Shown in pieces: positions 9,400 through 17,908 of a stretch of 64,000 nucleotides of DNA. The stretch spans positions 124,001-188,000 of the forward strand of contig NZ_PYOM01000004.1 in the NCBI RefSeq assembly GCF_003026365.1, in the 5' to 3' direction. Position numbers and translations under genes: made by a program. Source of the DNA: Photobacterium angustum (GTDB lineage Bacteria; Pseudomonadota; Gammaproteobacteria; Enterobacterales; Vibrionaceae). Every line of letters starts with the position of its first letter. Position 1 is the first letter of the stretch. The notes below the pieces were generated by a model. That model was not told the origin of the DNA, did not search any database, and was given only the letters and a program-made list of their open reading frames with translations.

Positions 9400-9583
9400 C
9401 TCTCAATCCGATAAACGGATCATGAATGAGAAGTCGAGAAACAATTCTTATTTCAAAACCAAACGAGACTTCAAGGCAGAAATAGATCAATTTTTTAATG
9501 TGACTCTTCCAAAGAGCGCAGACTCATTGGTATCTCGAATTAATTATAACTTGAAGGTTCTAAAAACAGCACCTTCAAGTTGA
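9400..9583 (+). pseudogene. IS630-family transposase, C-terminal fragment
   Basis: An open stretch from ATG 9422 to TGA 9581-9583 encodes 53 residues with the pattern MNEKSRNNSYF ... FFNVTLPKSADSL ... RINYNLKVL. This resembles the C-terminus of IS630-type transposases (MNE.xRNNxYF, FFxxTLP, RINxNF). Just before it, 9402-9413 reads LNPI in another frame, the start of the usual LNPIERLWK motif, so a small deletion joined the two parts. No terminal repeats or remaining transposase domains are seen. A perfect 11-bp inverted repeat (9548-9558/9571-9581) lies in its last codons. The fragment sits exactly at the broken end of the scrB remnant. Confidence 0.65.
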
Positions 9584-9741
9584 TTCGGCATAAAGCGCAG
9601 TAAACAGTCAAACAAATTATCTCAATTAAGCATTAAAAATAACACTAAAGGGAATAATTATCACTCATATACTCGATAAAGTAACCTTAATGACATATTT
9701 ATCCTTAATAATGAGTTATTTACTACACTCATGGAATAAAT
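9584..9741. other. Leader/promoter region of the DUF218/FG-GAP lipoprotein gene
   Basis: AT-rich 158-bp stretch between the transposase fragment and the next start codon. No inverted repeat or known regulator site stands out; a promoter for the downstream gene is expected here, but no single -35/-10 pair is convincing. Confidence 0.35.
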
Positions 9742-11367
9742 ATGTTCAAAAAGAATATTACATTGCTTTCTTTAGCGCTATCCCTTTCTATAACTGCCTG
9801 CCATTCAGAACATCCTGTAGAAGATGACCCTATGGACAAACCAATTGATTTGGTTATTACGCTTGGTCTTGGGCTAAATAAAACAAGCTGTACCCCTAGA
9901 CAGCTCCTTGTATATCGAGCAGATCGTGCATATGAAGTAGCTCAAACATTAGAGAATCCAGTATATCTATTAGCAGGAAAGGGAAACCCTACAACAATAC
10001 AAACTTGTGTTGCCCATGGAAAAGATACAGAAGCGCAAGCTCTTAAGAAAATTTTAATAGAAAAACATCATGTTAATGAGAACCAAATTATTCTTGAACA
10101 AAACTCAACAACAACAGATGAGAATGCAATTGAAACAAAAATTATAATTGATGAACTTGAAGATAAGGGTGTGAATATCAATTCTTATCAACTGGTATCA
10201 AGCCACTATCATATCTTTCGTGGTAATGACACAACCGATAGATCAGCGATGAAATCTTTCAATGCACAGTTTGGAGATAGCTTTTTTACTCCACAAAACA
10301 GCTATAGCTCCAGTGAATTTGGTAAAGATGAAATTTGGTCGACAATGTTTACTATAGAAGATGGCTGGTCTCCTCAGGAAAGTACTCTTGCTTTAGGTGA
10401 TGTTAATGGTGACGGAAAAAGTGATCTAATTGGCTTTAAATCTGGAGAGTTAGTCGTTGGATTATCATCAGGAAAACAGTTCTACTCTCCTCAAACTTGG
10501 GGCAGTTATGATAGTGGTGATCAACAAACGGTTCGACACTTTGCTGCTGATATAAATAAAGATAATCTTGCTGATGCTATTTCAATTACTAATGAAAGTA
10601 TAAATGTAGCCCTTTCTACAGGAAGTCAATTTAAAGATGAAAAATCTTGGGGTTTAAATAATTCCTTTGATTTAACAAAAGATATTATCCAGATGGCAGA
10701 CATTGATGGTGATGGCCTGACGGATATTGGTATATTTAGTACACATGGAACTTATGTTCAATTTAACAAAGGCGATCATTTTGCTAAACCTGTAAAAGTT
10801 TCAGATTCCTTTGGGCATATGAGTACAACAGATCCAGATCATTCAGAAACATTTGAGAAAGACAAAGGTGAAACGACAATTCGACAATTTGCTGATGTTA
10901 ATGGTGACAAGCGTCAAGATATTATAAGTTATGGACATTACGGCATTTATGTATCTTTACAATATCCAGAAGGAGGCTTTAGTTTACGAACAAAATGGCT
11001 TCGGGGTGATGACGGCGAAGGTGATGTTGCGGATTTTCTCGGCTGGTCAAATGCAAACTATGTTAGAAAAGCAGTAGATATGACAGGAAATGGTAAAGCC
11101 GACCTACTTAATATTGGTAGCAAAGATATTTATGTAGCTTTATCAACAGGTCAACGTTTCGAATACTTAGGTTCTGTTACATCAGTCTATACTCTTCACA
11201 ACCGTATACCTATCGCAACAGAGCAATGGAATAATTTTGTAAAACAAGCAGAGTTTACTACAACCAATAACTTTAGATTAATTGGTGATATTGATGGTAA
11301 TGGCTTACCCGATATTGTTGGAGTTAAAGACTTCGAAACAGTAGTTACTCGCAATCTTCATCCTTAA
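9742..11367 (+). CDS. Lipoprotein with N-terminal DUF218 (YdcF-like) domain and six FG-GAP/VCBS calcium repeats
   Basis: 541 residues. A signal peptide ends in lipobox ITAC (Cys20). Residues about 35-170 look like a DUF218/YdcF domain: VITLGLGLN, an Arg-rich helix, LLAGKG, the ...STTTDENA motif and LVSSHYHIFR. From about 215 onward come repeats with calcium-type loops: GDVNGDGKSD, ADINKDNLAD, ADIDGDGLTD, ADVNGDKRQD, VDMTGNGKAD and GDIDGNGLPD, consistent with a beta-propeller. DUF218 proteins bind nucleotides or act in envelope biogenesis; FG-GAP propellers bind ligands or surfaces. The combination is unusual and its function unknown. It lies between the two halves of the duplicated phosphoesterase/scrB block and is followed by a hairpin. 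Confidence 0.75.
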   Translation: MFKKNITLLSLALSLSITACHSEHPVEDDPMDKPIDLVITLGLGLNKTSCTPRQLLVYRADRAYEVAQTLENPVYLLAGKGNPTTIQTCVAHGKDTEAQALKKILIEKHHVNENQIILEQNSTTTDENAIETKIIIDELEDKGVNINSYQLVSSHYHIFRGNDTTDRSAMKSFNAQFGDSFFTPQNSYSSSEFGKDEIWSTMFTIEDGWSPQESTLALGDVNGDGKSDLIGFKSGELVVGLSSGKQFYSPQTWGSYDSGDQQTVRHFAADINKDNLADAISITNESINVALSTGSQFKDEKSWGLNNSFDLTKDIIQMADIDGDGLTDIGIFSTHGTYVQFNKGDHFAKPVKVSDSFGHMSTTDPDHSETFEKDKGETTIRQFADVNGDKRQDIISYGHYGIYVSLQYPEGGFSLRTKWLRGDDGEGDVADFLGWSNANYVRKAVDMTGNGKADLLNIGSKDIYVALSTGQRFEYLGSVTSVYTLHNRIPIATEQWNNFVKQAEFTTTNNFRLIGDIDGNGLPDIVGVKDFETVVTRNLHP

Positions 11368-11444
11368 TAGTAATACGCTTAACAATAGCTAAAACTTATT
11401 TAGGAATAATTGCACTCAATTTACATCACTATCCCATAGTCATA

Positions 11445-11471
11445 GGATGGTTCACAAAGTCTGAACCATCC
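11445..11471 (+). terminator. Hairpin after the DUF218/FG-GAP gene
   Basis: Perfect 10-bp stem GGATGGTTCA (11445-11454) / TGAACCATCC (11462-11471), 7-nt loop, 78 bp after the stop. The following bases (ATCTATAACTCTTT) are only moderately T-rich, so it is a weak intrinsic terminator or an RNA 3'-end stabiliser. Confidence 0.55.
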
Positions 11472-11490
11472 ATCTATAACTCTTTACACG

Positions 11491-11590
11491 GTATATTCAT
11501 TTGCATAGTGCTTATAAGAAGAACAGTATCCAAGAAGAGTATAAATTGATAAAAAAGATCAATTAAGCGGATAAAATTACGACATTTTAT
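11491..11590 (-). pseudogene. Internally deleted remnant of a second metallophosphoesterase gene
   Basis: 11491-11516 matches 7785-7810 and 11517-11590 matches 8741-8815 of the intact phosphoesterase gene, so about 930 bp between these points has been lost. The junction lies in a short AGAAGAAC-like direct repeat. The start codon equivalent is ATA instead of ATG. Similarity continues into the upstream non-coding DNA (to about 11690) and then into scrB, showing that this was once a complete phosphoesterase-scrB arrangement. Confidence 0.8.
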
Positions 11591-11712
11591 TACTGCCCTA
11601 TTAATAATTTCAAATTTTACTGTACGTTATTTATAAAAATTTATAGTGATATATTTATTACATATAAATAAAGAGCATAAATAATAAAAAGTTATCTTTA
11701 ATAGATAAGTTA

Positions 11713-11749
11713 TGTGAGATGAAAGGTTAATAGCAAAAAACATCTCACA
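11713..11749 (-). terminator. Hairpin downstream of scrB
   Basis: Perfect 9-bp stem TGTGAGATG (11713-11721) / CATCTCACA (11741-11749) with a 19-nt A/T-rich loop, 17 bp after the scrB stop. It has no clear T-run on the minus strand. The structure is partly conserved in the degenerate copy near 9015-9050. Confidence 0.5.
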
Positions 11750-11765
11750 TTTAATATTAAAATAA

Positions 11766-13211
11766 CTAAAGCACAAATTTAGAAGTAGCTTTCATTGGAA
11801 AATATTCTACTTTTATATCTCCATTAATAGAAAAGAAGCTTAAATCATTTATGAAAAAACGACTTGTCATAGTATGCCTTCCATTATTAATAAAGATTTC
11901 TATTACAGATTGGTCTAAATAAATTTCAATTTTTTGTTTTAAACATATTCTTGGGGCTTTTCGGTATAAGCCAAAATTCTTCGCGTAAAGCTGCGTCATA
12001 TAAGTTCGATCAAGTGTGAAATCATATTGATTTGCACTAAAAGTGATAAAGTCGCCACTCTCATTTCCAAATTTTAACGAAAATTCACTGCACTCGACAT
12101 CGACACTAAGTAAAAAGCTACCCGTCGGAACTTTGTGTTCATCCTTTACCAGAATTGGATCGCCACGAAGAGCGGTAAGCTCAGTTAATGGGGATTGAAT
12201 TAGGTAACCGTCAACAACTTTTAATTCACGAGGTAACGACAACATTCCAGCCCACTCATGTTCAACTGAAGGCGTATCAATATCAGGGAGTCCAACCCAA
12301 GCGATTAAAATTCTTCTCCCTAAATGATCTTCATAAGTTTGAGGGGCATAAAAGTCGAAACCATAATCGGGCTGTTTTATCTCATCATGATTTTCAAGCT
12401 CCATCGTTTCCAGGTTCAAGTTGTCCCCAACTATATAAGCAACTGAATGTATGTTTTTAAAATCATAATCATTTTGAGATACTACCCCTTGTGGGGAAAA
12501 TAGCATTACAGATTGACCACTAATATCAAAAAAGTCGGGGCACTCCCACATATACCCTAACTTTTTATAATTAGTTTTAATCGGACCTTTGTGATGCCAT
12601 GATAAGAGATCATCGCTTTGATATAGGATCATCCCCCCTTCTTTTTGACGATTCTGAGCACCGACGACCATAAAATAACTGTTGTTATGATGCCACACTT
12701 TAGGATCTCTGAAGTGCTCGGTATAACAACAGTTCTCAATAAGTACTCCAGCCTTTTCGATATTTCCGTCTGCAGACATCTTAGCCATACATTGTGTCGG
12801 TATTCTTTTCCAGTCCTTATCCCTTTTGTTACCGGTATAGAAAAGAGCAACCTCATTATCAATCACAATTGCACCGCCAGAGTAGACTCCATGAGAATCG
12901 AAATCTTCATTTGGTTTTATTGCTACACCGTGATCTACAAAATTCACAAAATCTTTGGTTGTAAGGTGATACCAATACTTGAGTCCATGAACAGGGCCTA
13001 TGGGTGTCCATTGATAGAAAATATGGTGTTCACCATTAAAATAACATAAGCCATTAGGATCATTTAACAAACCAAAAGAGGGAGCAATGTGATACGTCGG
13101 ATACCCTTGATCTTGACGACGCTTTTCAACCATAGCCGAAATAGCAAGTTTAGGTATTTCTTCTAAAGGACGGTACCTTTGTTCAACTGTCCAATTACGA
13201 TTTAATTTCAT
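11766..13211 (-). CDS. scrB: Sucrose-6-phosphate hydrolase (GH32 invertase)
   Basis: 481 residues, the normal length. The GH32 signatures are all seen: LLNDPNGL with nucleophile Asp51, the FRDPKV transition-state-stabilising Asp, and WECPDFF with the acid/base Glu. A five-bladed propeller (about 35-340) is followed by a beta-sandwich. It hydrolyses sucrose 6-phosphate, delivered by the PTS, to glucose 6-phosphate and fructose in the cytosol. It is last in scrA-scrK-scrB, starting 30 bp after scrK. A degraded duplicate of its 3' end lies at 9067-9399. Confidence 0.93.
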   Translation of the reverse strand: MKLNRNWTVEQRYRPLEEIPKLAISAMVEKRRQDQGYPTYHIAPSFGLLNDPNGLCYFNGEHHIFYQWTPIGPVHGLKYWYHLTTKDFVNFVDHGVAIKPNEDFDSHGVYSGGAIVIDNEVALFYTGNKRDKDWKRIPTQCMAKMSADGNIEKAGVLIENCCYTEHFRDPKVWHHNNSYFMVVGAQNRQKEGGMILYQSDDLLSWHHKGPIKTNYKKLGYMWECPDFFDISGQSVMLFSPQGVVSQNDYDFKNIHSVAYIVGDNLNLETMELENHDEIKQPDYGFDFYAPQTYEDHLGRRILIAWVGLPDIDTPSVEHEWAGMLSLPRELKVVDGYLIQSPLTELTALRGDPILVKDEHKVPTGSFLLSVDVECSEFSLKFGNESGDFITFSANQYDFTLDRTYMTQLYAKNFGLYRKAPRICLKQKIEIYLDQSVIEIFINNGRHTMTSRFFINDLSFFSINGDIKVEYFPMKATSKFVL

Positions 13212-13241
13212 AAATATATATGGTCTTAAATAATTTAGGAA

Positions 13242-14165
13242 TCACTCATTAATAAACGTCAGCAGTTCATCCATTGAGGGAAGAGCGGTCATGGCTCCTT
13301 TCTGAGTTGTTGCCAGTGCGCCACATCCACTTGCCCATTTTATGGCTTCAAATATGATGTCACTTTGCTTCCATTGAGAATGGCGAGATAAAAATGCAAG
13401 AAGCCCACCAACGAAGGCATCACCAGCGCCAGTCGTATCAACGGGTGTTAATACTCTACCTCTAAAAAGTGTTTGTTGATTATCATAGGTACACCACACC
13501 CCTTTCGCTCCCTGAGTAACGAGTATTAGAGTGTTTTCTTTAGTAGCGACTTTCTGTAGGCCTTCTTCCAAAGATTTACTGTTTGTAAGTTTTAAAAGTT
13601 CCTCTTCCGAAAATTTTAAAACATCAGCCATAGAAGCTACTTTCATGACAACTGACTCAATTTCTGACTGATTTTGCCAAACCTCTTCTCGTAAGTTAGG
13701 ATCAAAGCTGACATACCCACCTAACGATTTTATTCGTCTGATTGCTTCAATCGTACTACTTCGACTTGGCTCATTTGCTAAAGAAATAGAACAAACGTGA
13801 AGCCATTCACCTTGATTAAAAGAGGGTAAGTCCGACAAAGTCATAAATTGATCAGCACTAGGCTTTACCATAAATGTAAAGTCTCGTTCACCATGTTCAT
13901 CTAAATCGACAATTACAGTTGATGTTCGTTGAGAAGGATCCTTTATCAGAAACTCTGTATTAACACCATTTATCAGTAAAGTGGAGTTCATGAAGTCACC
14001 AAAAGGATCTTTACCAACTCTCCCAAAAAAAGCACTTTTCCCAGAAAGTTTAGCTATAGCAACAGCAACATTTGCAGGAGCACCTCCAGGACACTTTAAT
14101 AAAGCGTTGTCGTGCGATGGAATTAAATCAACAACGGCATCACCCGTCACCCATACTTGGTTCAT
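13242..14165 (-). CDS. scrK: Fructokinase (PfkB/ribokinase family)
   Basis: 307 residues. The family motifs are visible: GGAPANVAVAIAKLSG near the N-terminus (substrate-binding loop) and DTTGAGDAFVGGLL at about 240-253, with the catalytic Asp and anion hole. It phosphorylates the fructose released by ScrB to fructose 6-phosphate using ATP. The gene lies between scrA and scrB and is certainly co-transcribed with scrB (30-bp gap). The 128-bp gap to scrA contains a short hairpin just after the scrA stop (GGTGAA 14266-14271 / TTCACC 14281-14286), possibly adjusting relative expression. Confidence 0.92.
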   Translation of the reverse strand: MNQVWVTGDAVVDLIPSHDNALLKCPGGAPANVAVAIAKLSGKSAFFGRVGKDPFGDFMNSTLLINGVNTEFLIKDPSQRTSTVIVDLDEHGERDFTFMVKPSADQFMTLSDLPSFNQGEWLHVCSISLANEPSRSSTIEAIRRIKSLGGYVSFDPNLREEVWQNQSEIESVVMKVASMADVLKFSEEELLKLTNSKSLEEGLQKVATKENTLILVTQGAKGVWCTYDNQQTLFRGRVLTPVDTTGAGDAFVGGLLAFLSRHSQWKQSDIIFEAIKWASGCGALATTQKGAMTALPSMDELLTFINE

Positions 14166-14293
14166 CTTTAATATTCCTTAATTATTGAAATAGCATCTAG
14201 CAAGCCATTTAATGATATTCGGCCAACAGATAAATTTAGGCTATGTCATTGGGAAGCGGGAATTAGGTGAAACAAAAAGCTTCACCCAATTAC

Positions 14294-15730
14294 TTATGAA
14301 GCATGTACTTTATTACTTTCTCTTACACGCATTCCAAGCAATAACGTCAATACAAAAGCAGTAACAAAGGCGATACCCATTCCAGCTATATAGTAAATAA
14401 TTTTCTCTGGGCTAATAGAGATAATTCCTGGAATACCTGCAGCACCTAACGCTTGAGCTTTTACATTAAAAAATGTGATGAACGCACTAGAAACAGCTGC
14501 AGCACAAATTGCAGCAATAAATGGATAACGAAGTTTTAAATTAACACCAAACATTGCTGGCTCAGTAATTCCTAACAATCCTGTAATACCAGATGGAATT
14601 GCAATACCTTTCATTTTCTTATCTCGGCTCATCACACCAACAGCAAGCGCTGCTGCACCTTGAGAGATATTAGACATCGCAGCAATAGGAAAGATAAAAG
14701 TGCCCCCTGTTCTTGCAATATCAGCAAGTAACTGAGTTTCAATAGCAATAAAGCTGTGGTGCATACCTGTAATTACAAACGGCGCATATAATAAGCCGAA
14801 AACAGCCCCGCCCAGAAATCCAGCAGAGTTATAAAGCCAATTTAAGCCATCACCAAGCATAAAACCAAGATCGCGTGTAAATGGCCCCACCACAGTGAAA
14901 GTAAGAAAACCAGTTATGAAAATAGCTAACATCGGGGTTAGTAAATTATCAAGAACCGAAGGAATAATCTTACGAAGTCCTTGCTCAGTTTTTGATAATA
15001 TAAAAGCAGATACTAAAACTGGAAGAACTGAACCTTGATAACCAACTTTCTGTATATCTATTCCATAGATTTGCCATACAGGTACATCACCTGTTACGGA
15101 TGCACTACCAAATCCCCAGCCATTCAATAAGTCAGGATGAACCATTAACATTCCTAACGCAGCACCTAAATAAGGGTTACCGCCAAATTTTTTGGTCGCT
15201 GAGAACGCTAATAAAATTGGTAGAAATACAAATGGTGCATTAGCAAACGTATTAATCATGTTTGCTAAATCAGATAATTGTGGATTGGCCTCAATAAGTG
15301 ACTTGCCATCAATAAACAAACCTTGTGCTGTTAGAAGGTTATATATACCCATCAATAGGCCACCAGCAACTATTGCTGGAATTATAGGTACAAAAATATC
15401 GGATAAACCTTTTACAGCTCTTTGCACAACATTTTGTTTATCTGCACCAACTGCAGCAACATCACTTGTTGACATTTCAGACTGTCCAGTCAGTTTAGCT
15501 AACTCAGCGTATACTTGATTTACAACACCAGAACCAAAAATAATCTGATATTGACATGCAACTTTAAACTGACCTTTTACACCTTCAAGATTATCTATTG
15601 CTTTTTCATCAATTTTATTTTCATCTGCAACAACCAGTCTCAACCTTGTCGCACAATGTGCAATTGCTGTTATATTATCTCGACCACCTAACAACTTTAT
15701 CAATGATCGTGCTACTTCCGGATAATTCAT
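14294..15730 (-). CDS. scrA: PTS sucrose-specific EIIBC permease
   Basis: 478 residues. The N-terminal EIIB domain carries the phosphorylated Cys26 in AHCATRLRLVV; from about residue 105 a membrane EIIC domain follows with about ten helices and the GITEPAMFGVNLKLRYPF motif of the glucose-sucrose family. No EIIA domain is fused, so the glucose EIIA (Crr) encoded elsewhere must supply phosphate. It imports sucrose as sucrose 6-phosphate and is the first gene of the scr operon, read divergently from scrR. The specificity for sucrose rather than trehalose or another disaccharide rests on the scrK/scrB neighbours. Confidence 0.92.
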   Translation of the reverse strand: MNYPEVARSLIKLLGGRDNITAIAHCATRLRLVVADENKIDEKAIDNLEGVKGQFKVACQYQIIFGSGVVNQVYAELAKLTGQSEMSTSDVAAVGADKQNVVQRAVKGLSDIFVPIIPAIVAGGLLMGIYNLLTAQGLFIDGKSLIEANPQLSDLANMINTFANAPFVFLPILLAFSATKKFGGNPYLGAALGMLMVHPDLLNGWGFGSASVTGDVPVWQIYGIDIQKVGYQGSVLPVLVSAFILSKTEQGLRKIIPSVLDNLLTPMLAIFITGFLTFTVVGPFTRDLGFMLGDGLNWLYNSAGFLGGAVFGLLYAPFVITGMHHSFIAIETQLLADIARTGGTFIFPIAAMSNISQGAAALAVGVMSRDKKMKGIAIPSGITGLLGITEPAMFGVNLKLRYPFIAAICAAAVSSAFITFFNVKAQALGAAGIPGIISISPEKIIYYIAGMGIAFVTAFVLTLLLGMRVRESNKVHAS

Positions 15731-15770
15731 TTCTTATACCAATAATTATTATTTAGCTTACAACCAACTC

Positions 15771-15784
15771 TGGGAACGTTTGCA
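15771..15784. promoter_or_regulatory. Candidate ScrR operator proximal to scrA
   Basis: TGGGAACGTTTGCA is a near-palindrome with a central AACGTT, the usual centre of LacI/GalR-family operators, 41 bp upstream of the scrA start. A related sequence in the opposite orientation occurs at 15921-15934. Confidence 0.5.
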
Positions 15785-15832
15785 GAAATAATTTTTGCTG
15801 ATAATTTATACACAATCAAAAGTTAGCTTCAT

Positions 15833-15852
15833 TTATGTGAGTATGATCTTTT
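15833..15852. promoter_or_regulatory. Candidate CRP site in the scrA-scrR intergenic region
   Basis: TTATGTGAGTATGATCTTTT has a perfect left half TGTGA, six-base spacer and a weak right half (TCTTT for TCACA). CRP control is expected for a sugar PTS operon; the match is only half-good. Confidence 0.35.
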
Positions 15853-15920
15853 ATTTTCTTTTCAACATGATTGTTTCAGCGTTAAAATATTTAAAATAAC
15901 TGCATTTAGTAACTCAATCT

Positions 15921-15934
15921 TGAGAACCTTCCCA
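15921..15934. promoter_or_regulatory. Second candidate ScrR operator, proximal to scrR
   Basis: TGAGAACCTTCCCA, whose reverse complement agrees with the scrA-proximal site at 11 of 14 positions. It ends 17 bp before the scrR start, suiting autoregulation. Confidence 0.4.
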
Positions 15935-15951
15935 AAAACTAGGACTCTATT

Positions 15952-16938
15952 ATGACTAGCCTTCATGATGTTGCACTTTTAGCTGGTGTATCAAAATCAA
16001 CAGTGTCGAGAGTGATAAATAATGAATATGGAGTAAAAGAATCCACGAAAAAAAAGGTACAACAAGCTATAGCCGAATGTGGATATTTACCCAATCAAGT
16101 CGCAAAAGATCTAAAATCGCAAAAAACCAATCTTATTGGTGTTATCGTTCCTCGCGTTTCGTCCCATGCAACGGCACAAGGTGTTGATGGCTTAACCACT
16201 GTATTTGAAAAGGCTGGTAAGCAAGTATTACTGGCAAATACACACCAAGTTCATCAAAAAGAACTGGACTACATCCACCTTTTTAATCAGAAGCGCGTTG
16301 AGGGAATCATCCTATATGCAACAAATATCGACAAAGCCATCGTTGAAAGTATACAAAAATCATCCGTACCAGTTGTGCTGGTAGGTCAAGATGGTTCTAT
16401 GTTTAATATTTTAAGTGTTGTTCATGATGATGAGCGTGTGGGTATTGAAGCAGCTAATAGATTAATAGCTCGTGGTTGCCAAAACATTGGTTTTCTTGGA
16501 GTACAAGGTGATGATATTGCCGTTGATCAATTACGCTCGTCCGGATTTATTAAAAGCTTAAAAAGACAAAAACAATCTTTATTATTTCATGGTAGAGGTG
16601 ATTTCACTATAGATTCTGGATATCAACTGACACAGAAATATCTAAATGAATACCCGCATTTAGATGGGCTTTTTTGTGCAACTGATAGAATTGCTATTGG
16701 AGCGATTCAAGCAATACAAGATAAAGGGCTTAAACCTGGAAAAGATATTGCAATTCTTGGGGTTGGAGATGACGAGCTAGCTTCAGTTTGTAGCCCTTCG
16801 TTATCCACTTTTCACTACTCTTTTGATAAAGCAGGAGAACGGGCTGCAAACCTACTGTTAGATTGCATTCTAAATAACGCAATTGACATGAGCAAAATAG
16901 TATTAACTTTCCAGAGCATAAAGCGCCAATCTTGTTAG
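15952..16938 (+). CDS. scrR: LacI-family repressor of the sucrose operon
   Basis: 328 residues. The N-terminal helix-turn-helix SLHDVALLAGVSKSTVSRVIN with the hinge helix LPNQVAKDLKSQKT is typical of LacI/GalR proteins, followed by a periplasmic-binding-protein-like sensor domain (about 60-325). It is divergent from scrA, with two matching operator-like sequences between them, so it most likely represses scrAKB and itself until sucrose 6-phosphate or fructose appears. Inducer identity is inferred from ScrR homologues. Confidence 0.88.
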   Translation: MTSLHDVALLAGVSKSTVSRVINNEYGVKESTKKKVQQAIAECGYLPNQVAKDLKSQKTNLIGVIVPRVSSHATAQGVDGLTTVFEKAGKQVLLANTHQVHQKELDYIHLFNQKRVEGIILYATNIDKAIVESIQKSSVPVVLVGQDGSMFNILSVVHDDERVGIEAANRLIARGCQNIGFLGVQGDDIAVDQLRSSGFIKSLKRQKQSLLFHGRGDFTIDSGYQLTQKYLNEYPHLDGLFCATDRIAIGAIQAIQDKGLKPGKDIAILGVGDDELASVCSPSLSTFHYSFDKAGERAANLLLDCILNNAIDMSKIVLTFQSIKRQSC

Positions 16939-16995
16939 AAAAAGTGCACGATAAATGAAACTTATGGTGCACATATATAATTTATTAAAATCAAG

Positions 16996-17361
16996 CTATT
17001 GCTGTTTTAAAAACGTAATTGCTTGATCTTTTTCTTCTCGCAGGAAGAACTTAATGTCTATTTTACGAAACAGCTTGTCTTCCACTTTTACGACTTTTTC
17101 TATCCATTTTTTATCTGCAACAACAGCCACTTTTGCTACATGTGATATTCCTGAATGAAACAAATAGCGCACTTCTTCTAGCAATGCTGAAAATTCAATC
17201 CCATCAAAATTGTCGATCTGCTCAAATATAACAACTTTACCGTGTAATTCTGTCTTAGCCTGAGCATCCAACAAAATACGTTTCATATCATCTTCAGTCA
17301 CTTTGCCATCAATTGAAAAAGCCACCGCATTCTCAATATCTAAGTTAATCATGATTAACAT
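16996..17361 (-). CDS. SpoIIAA-like (STAS-fold) protein
   Basis: 121 residues resembling the SpoIIAA-like family (DUF3478): an N-terminal strand AVAFSIDGKVTEDDM, an alternating alpha/beta core and the C-terminal ending FFLREEKDQAITFLKQ. The start at 17361 is preferred over the ATG at 17352 because GGAAAC lies 5 bases upstream. Members are small soluble proteins found near stress genes; the biochemical role is unknown. It is isolated, convergent with scrR and divergent from the ectoine genes. Confidence 0.7.
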   Translation of the reverse strand: MLIMINLDIENAVAFSIDGKVTEDDMKRILLDAQAKTELHGKVVIFEQIDNFDGIEFSALLEEVRYLFHSGISHVAKVAVVADKKWIEKVVKVEDKLFRKIDIKFFLREEKDQAITFLKQQ

Positions 17362-17908
17362 TATAAGTTTCCTTAATCCATCAAGAAATAATGAAAATAC
17401 TATGCGCTTTTTAAAAGAAAACGACAGTAATTAAAGAACGTAATTAAGGGAAATAAAATTTCAGAAAGATCGTATATTCAATAGAACTATAAGCGTTAAA
17501 TAGAATAATAAAGCACCAATAAACACCTGAAGGTATATATCAATATATAAATGCACTAATGACGACATATAAATACCCATACCGTAACTGTAATTACTAT
17601 TTATTTTTTACTTTCCCGTCAGTAAATAAGTACATAACTTTTCACACCAACGCCGAGCTTAGCTACATCTGCAAAATATAAAACGACACGCATAATTTTG
17701 TTTCAGAGGGTGATAAGGCTTTTAATAAATACTTCAATCACCAAAACAATTTAGAGCTCTAACCACTTAACTTTCATCCATGTACATAAATAAACGAGAC
17801 ACTGCTCAAATAAATCACGATTATTCAACTTTTAATCAAATAATTATCACCTTCATGGGTAATAATACCCATCAAATTATTTAGAGCTCAAAGGAATAGA
17901 CTCTTAAT
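17362..17908. other. 547-bp intergenic region upstream of ectA
   Basis: Contains the ect promoter region. An 11-bp exact repeat ATTTAGAGCTC occurs at 17749-17759 (there part of the palindrome TTAGAGCTCTAA, 17751-17762) and again at 17879-17889, just ahead of the ectA ribosome site. An inverted repeat ATGGGT-6-ACCCAT lies at 17855-17872. These could be binding sites for an osmotic regulator. No ORF worth calling. Confidence 0.5.
17855..17872. promoter_or_regulatory. Inverted repeat in the ectA leader
   Basis: ATGGGT and ACCCAT arms separated by AATAAT, 37 bp upstream of the ectA start. The size suits a dimeric regulator such as the MarR-type proteins that control ect genes in vibrios, but assignment is speculative. 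Confidence 0.35.

Noticed and set aside
9548..9581. Perfect 11-bp inverted repeat as an independent terminator
   Set aside because: It lies within the last codons of the IS630-type fragment, has no T-run on either strand and is better explained as part of the element's 3' end.
12188..13049. Plus-strand ORFs inside scrB (90 and 134 codons)
   Set aside because: They are antisense shadows of a clear GH32 gene and have no ribosome sites or homologous features.
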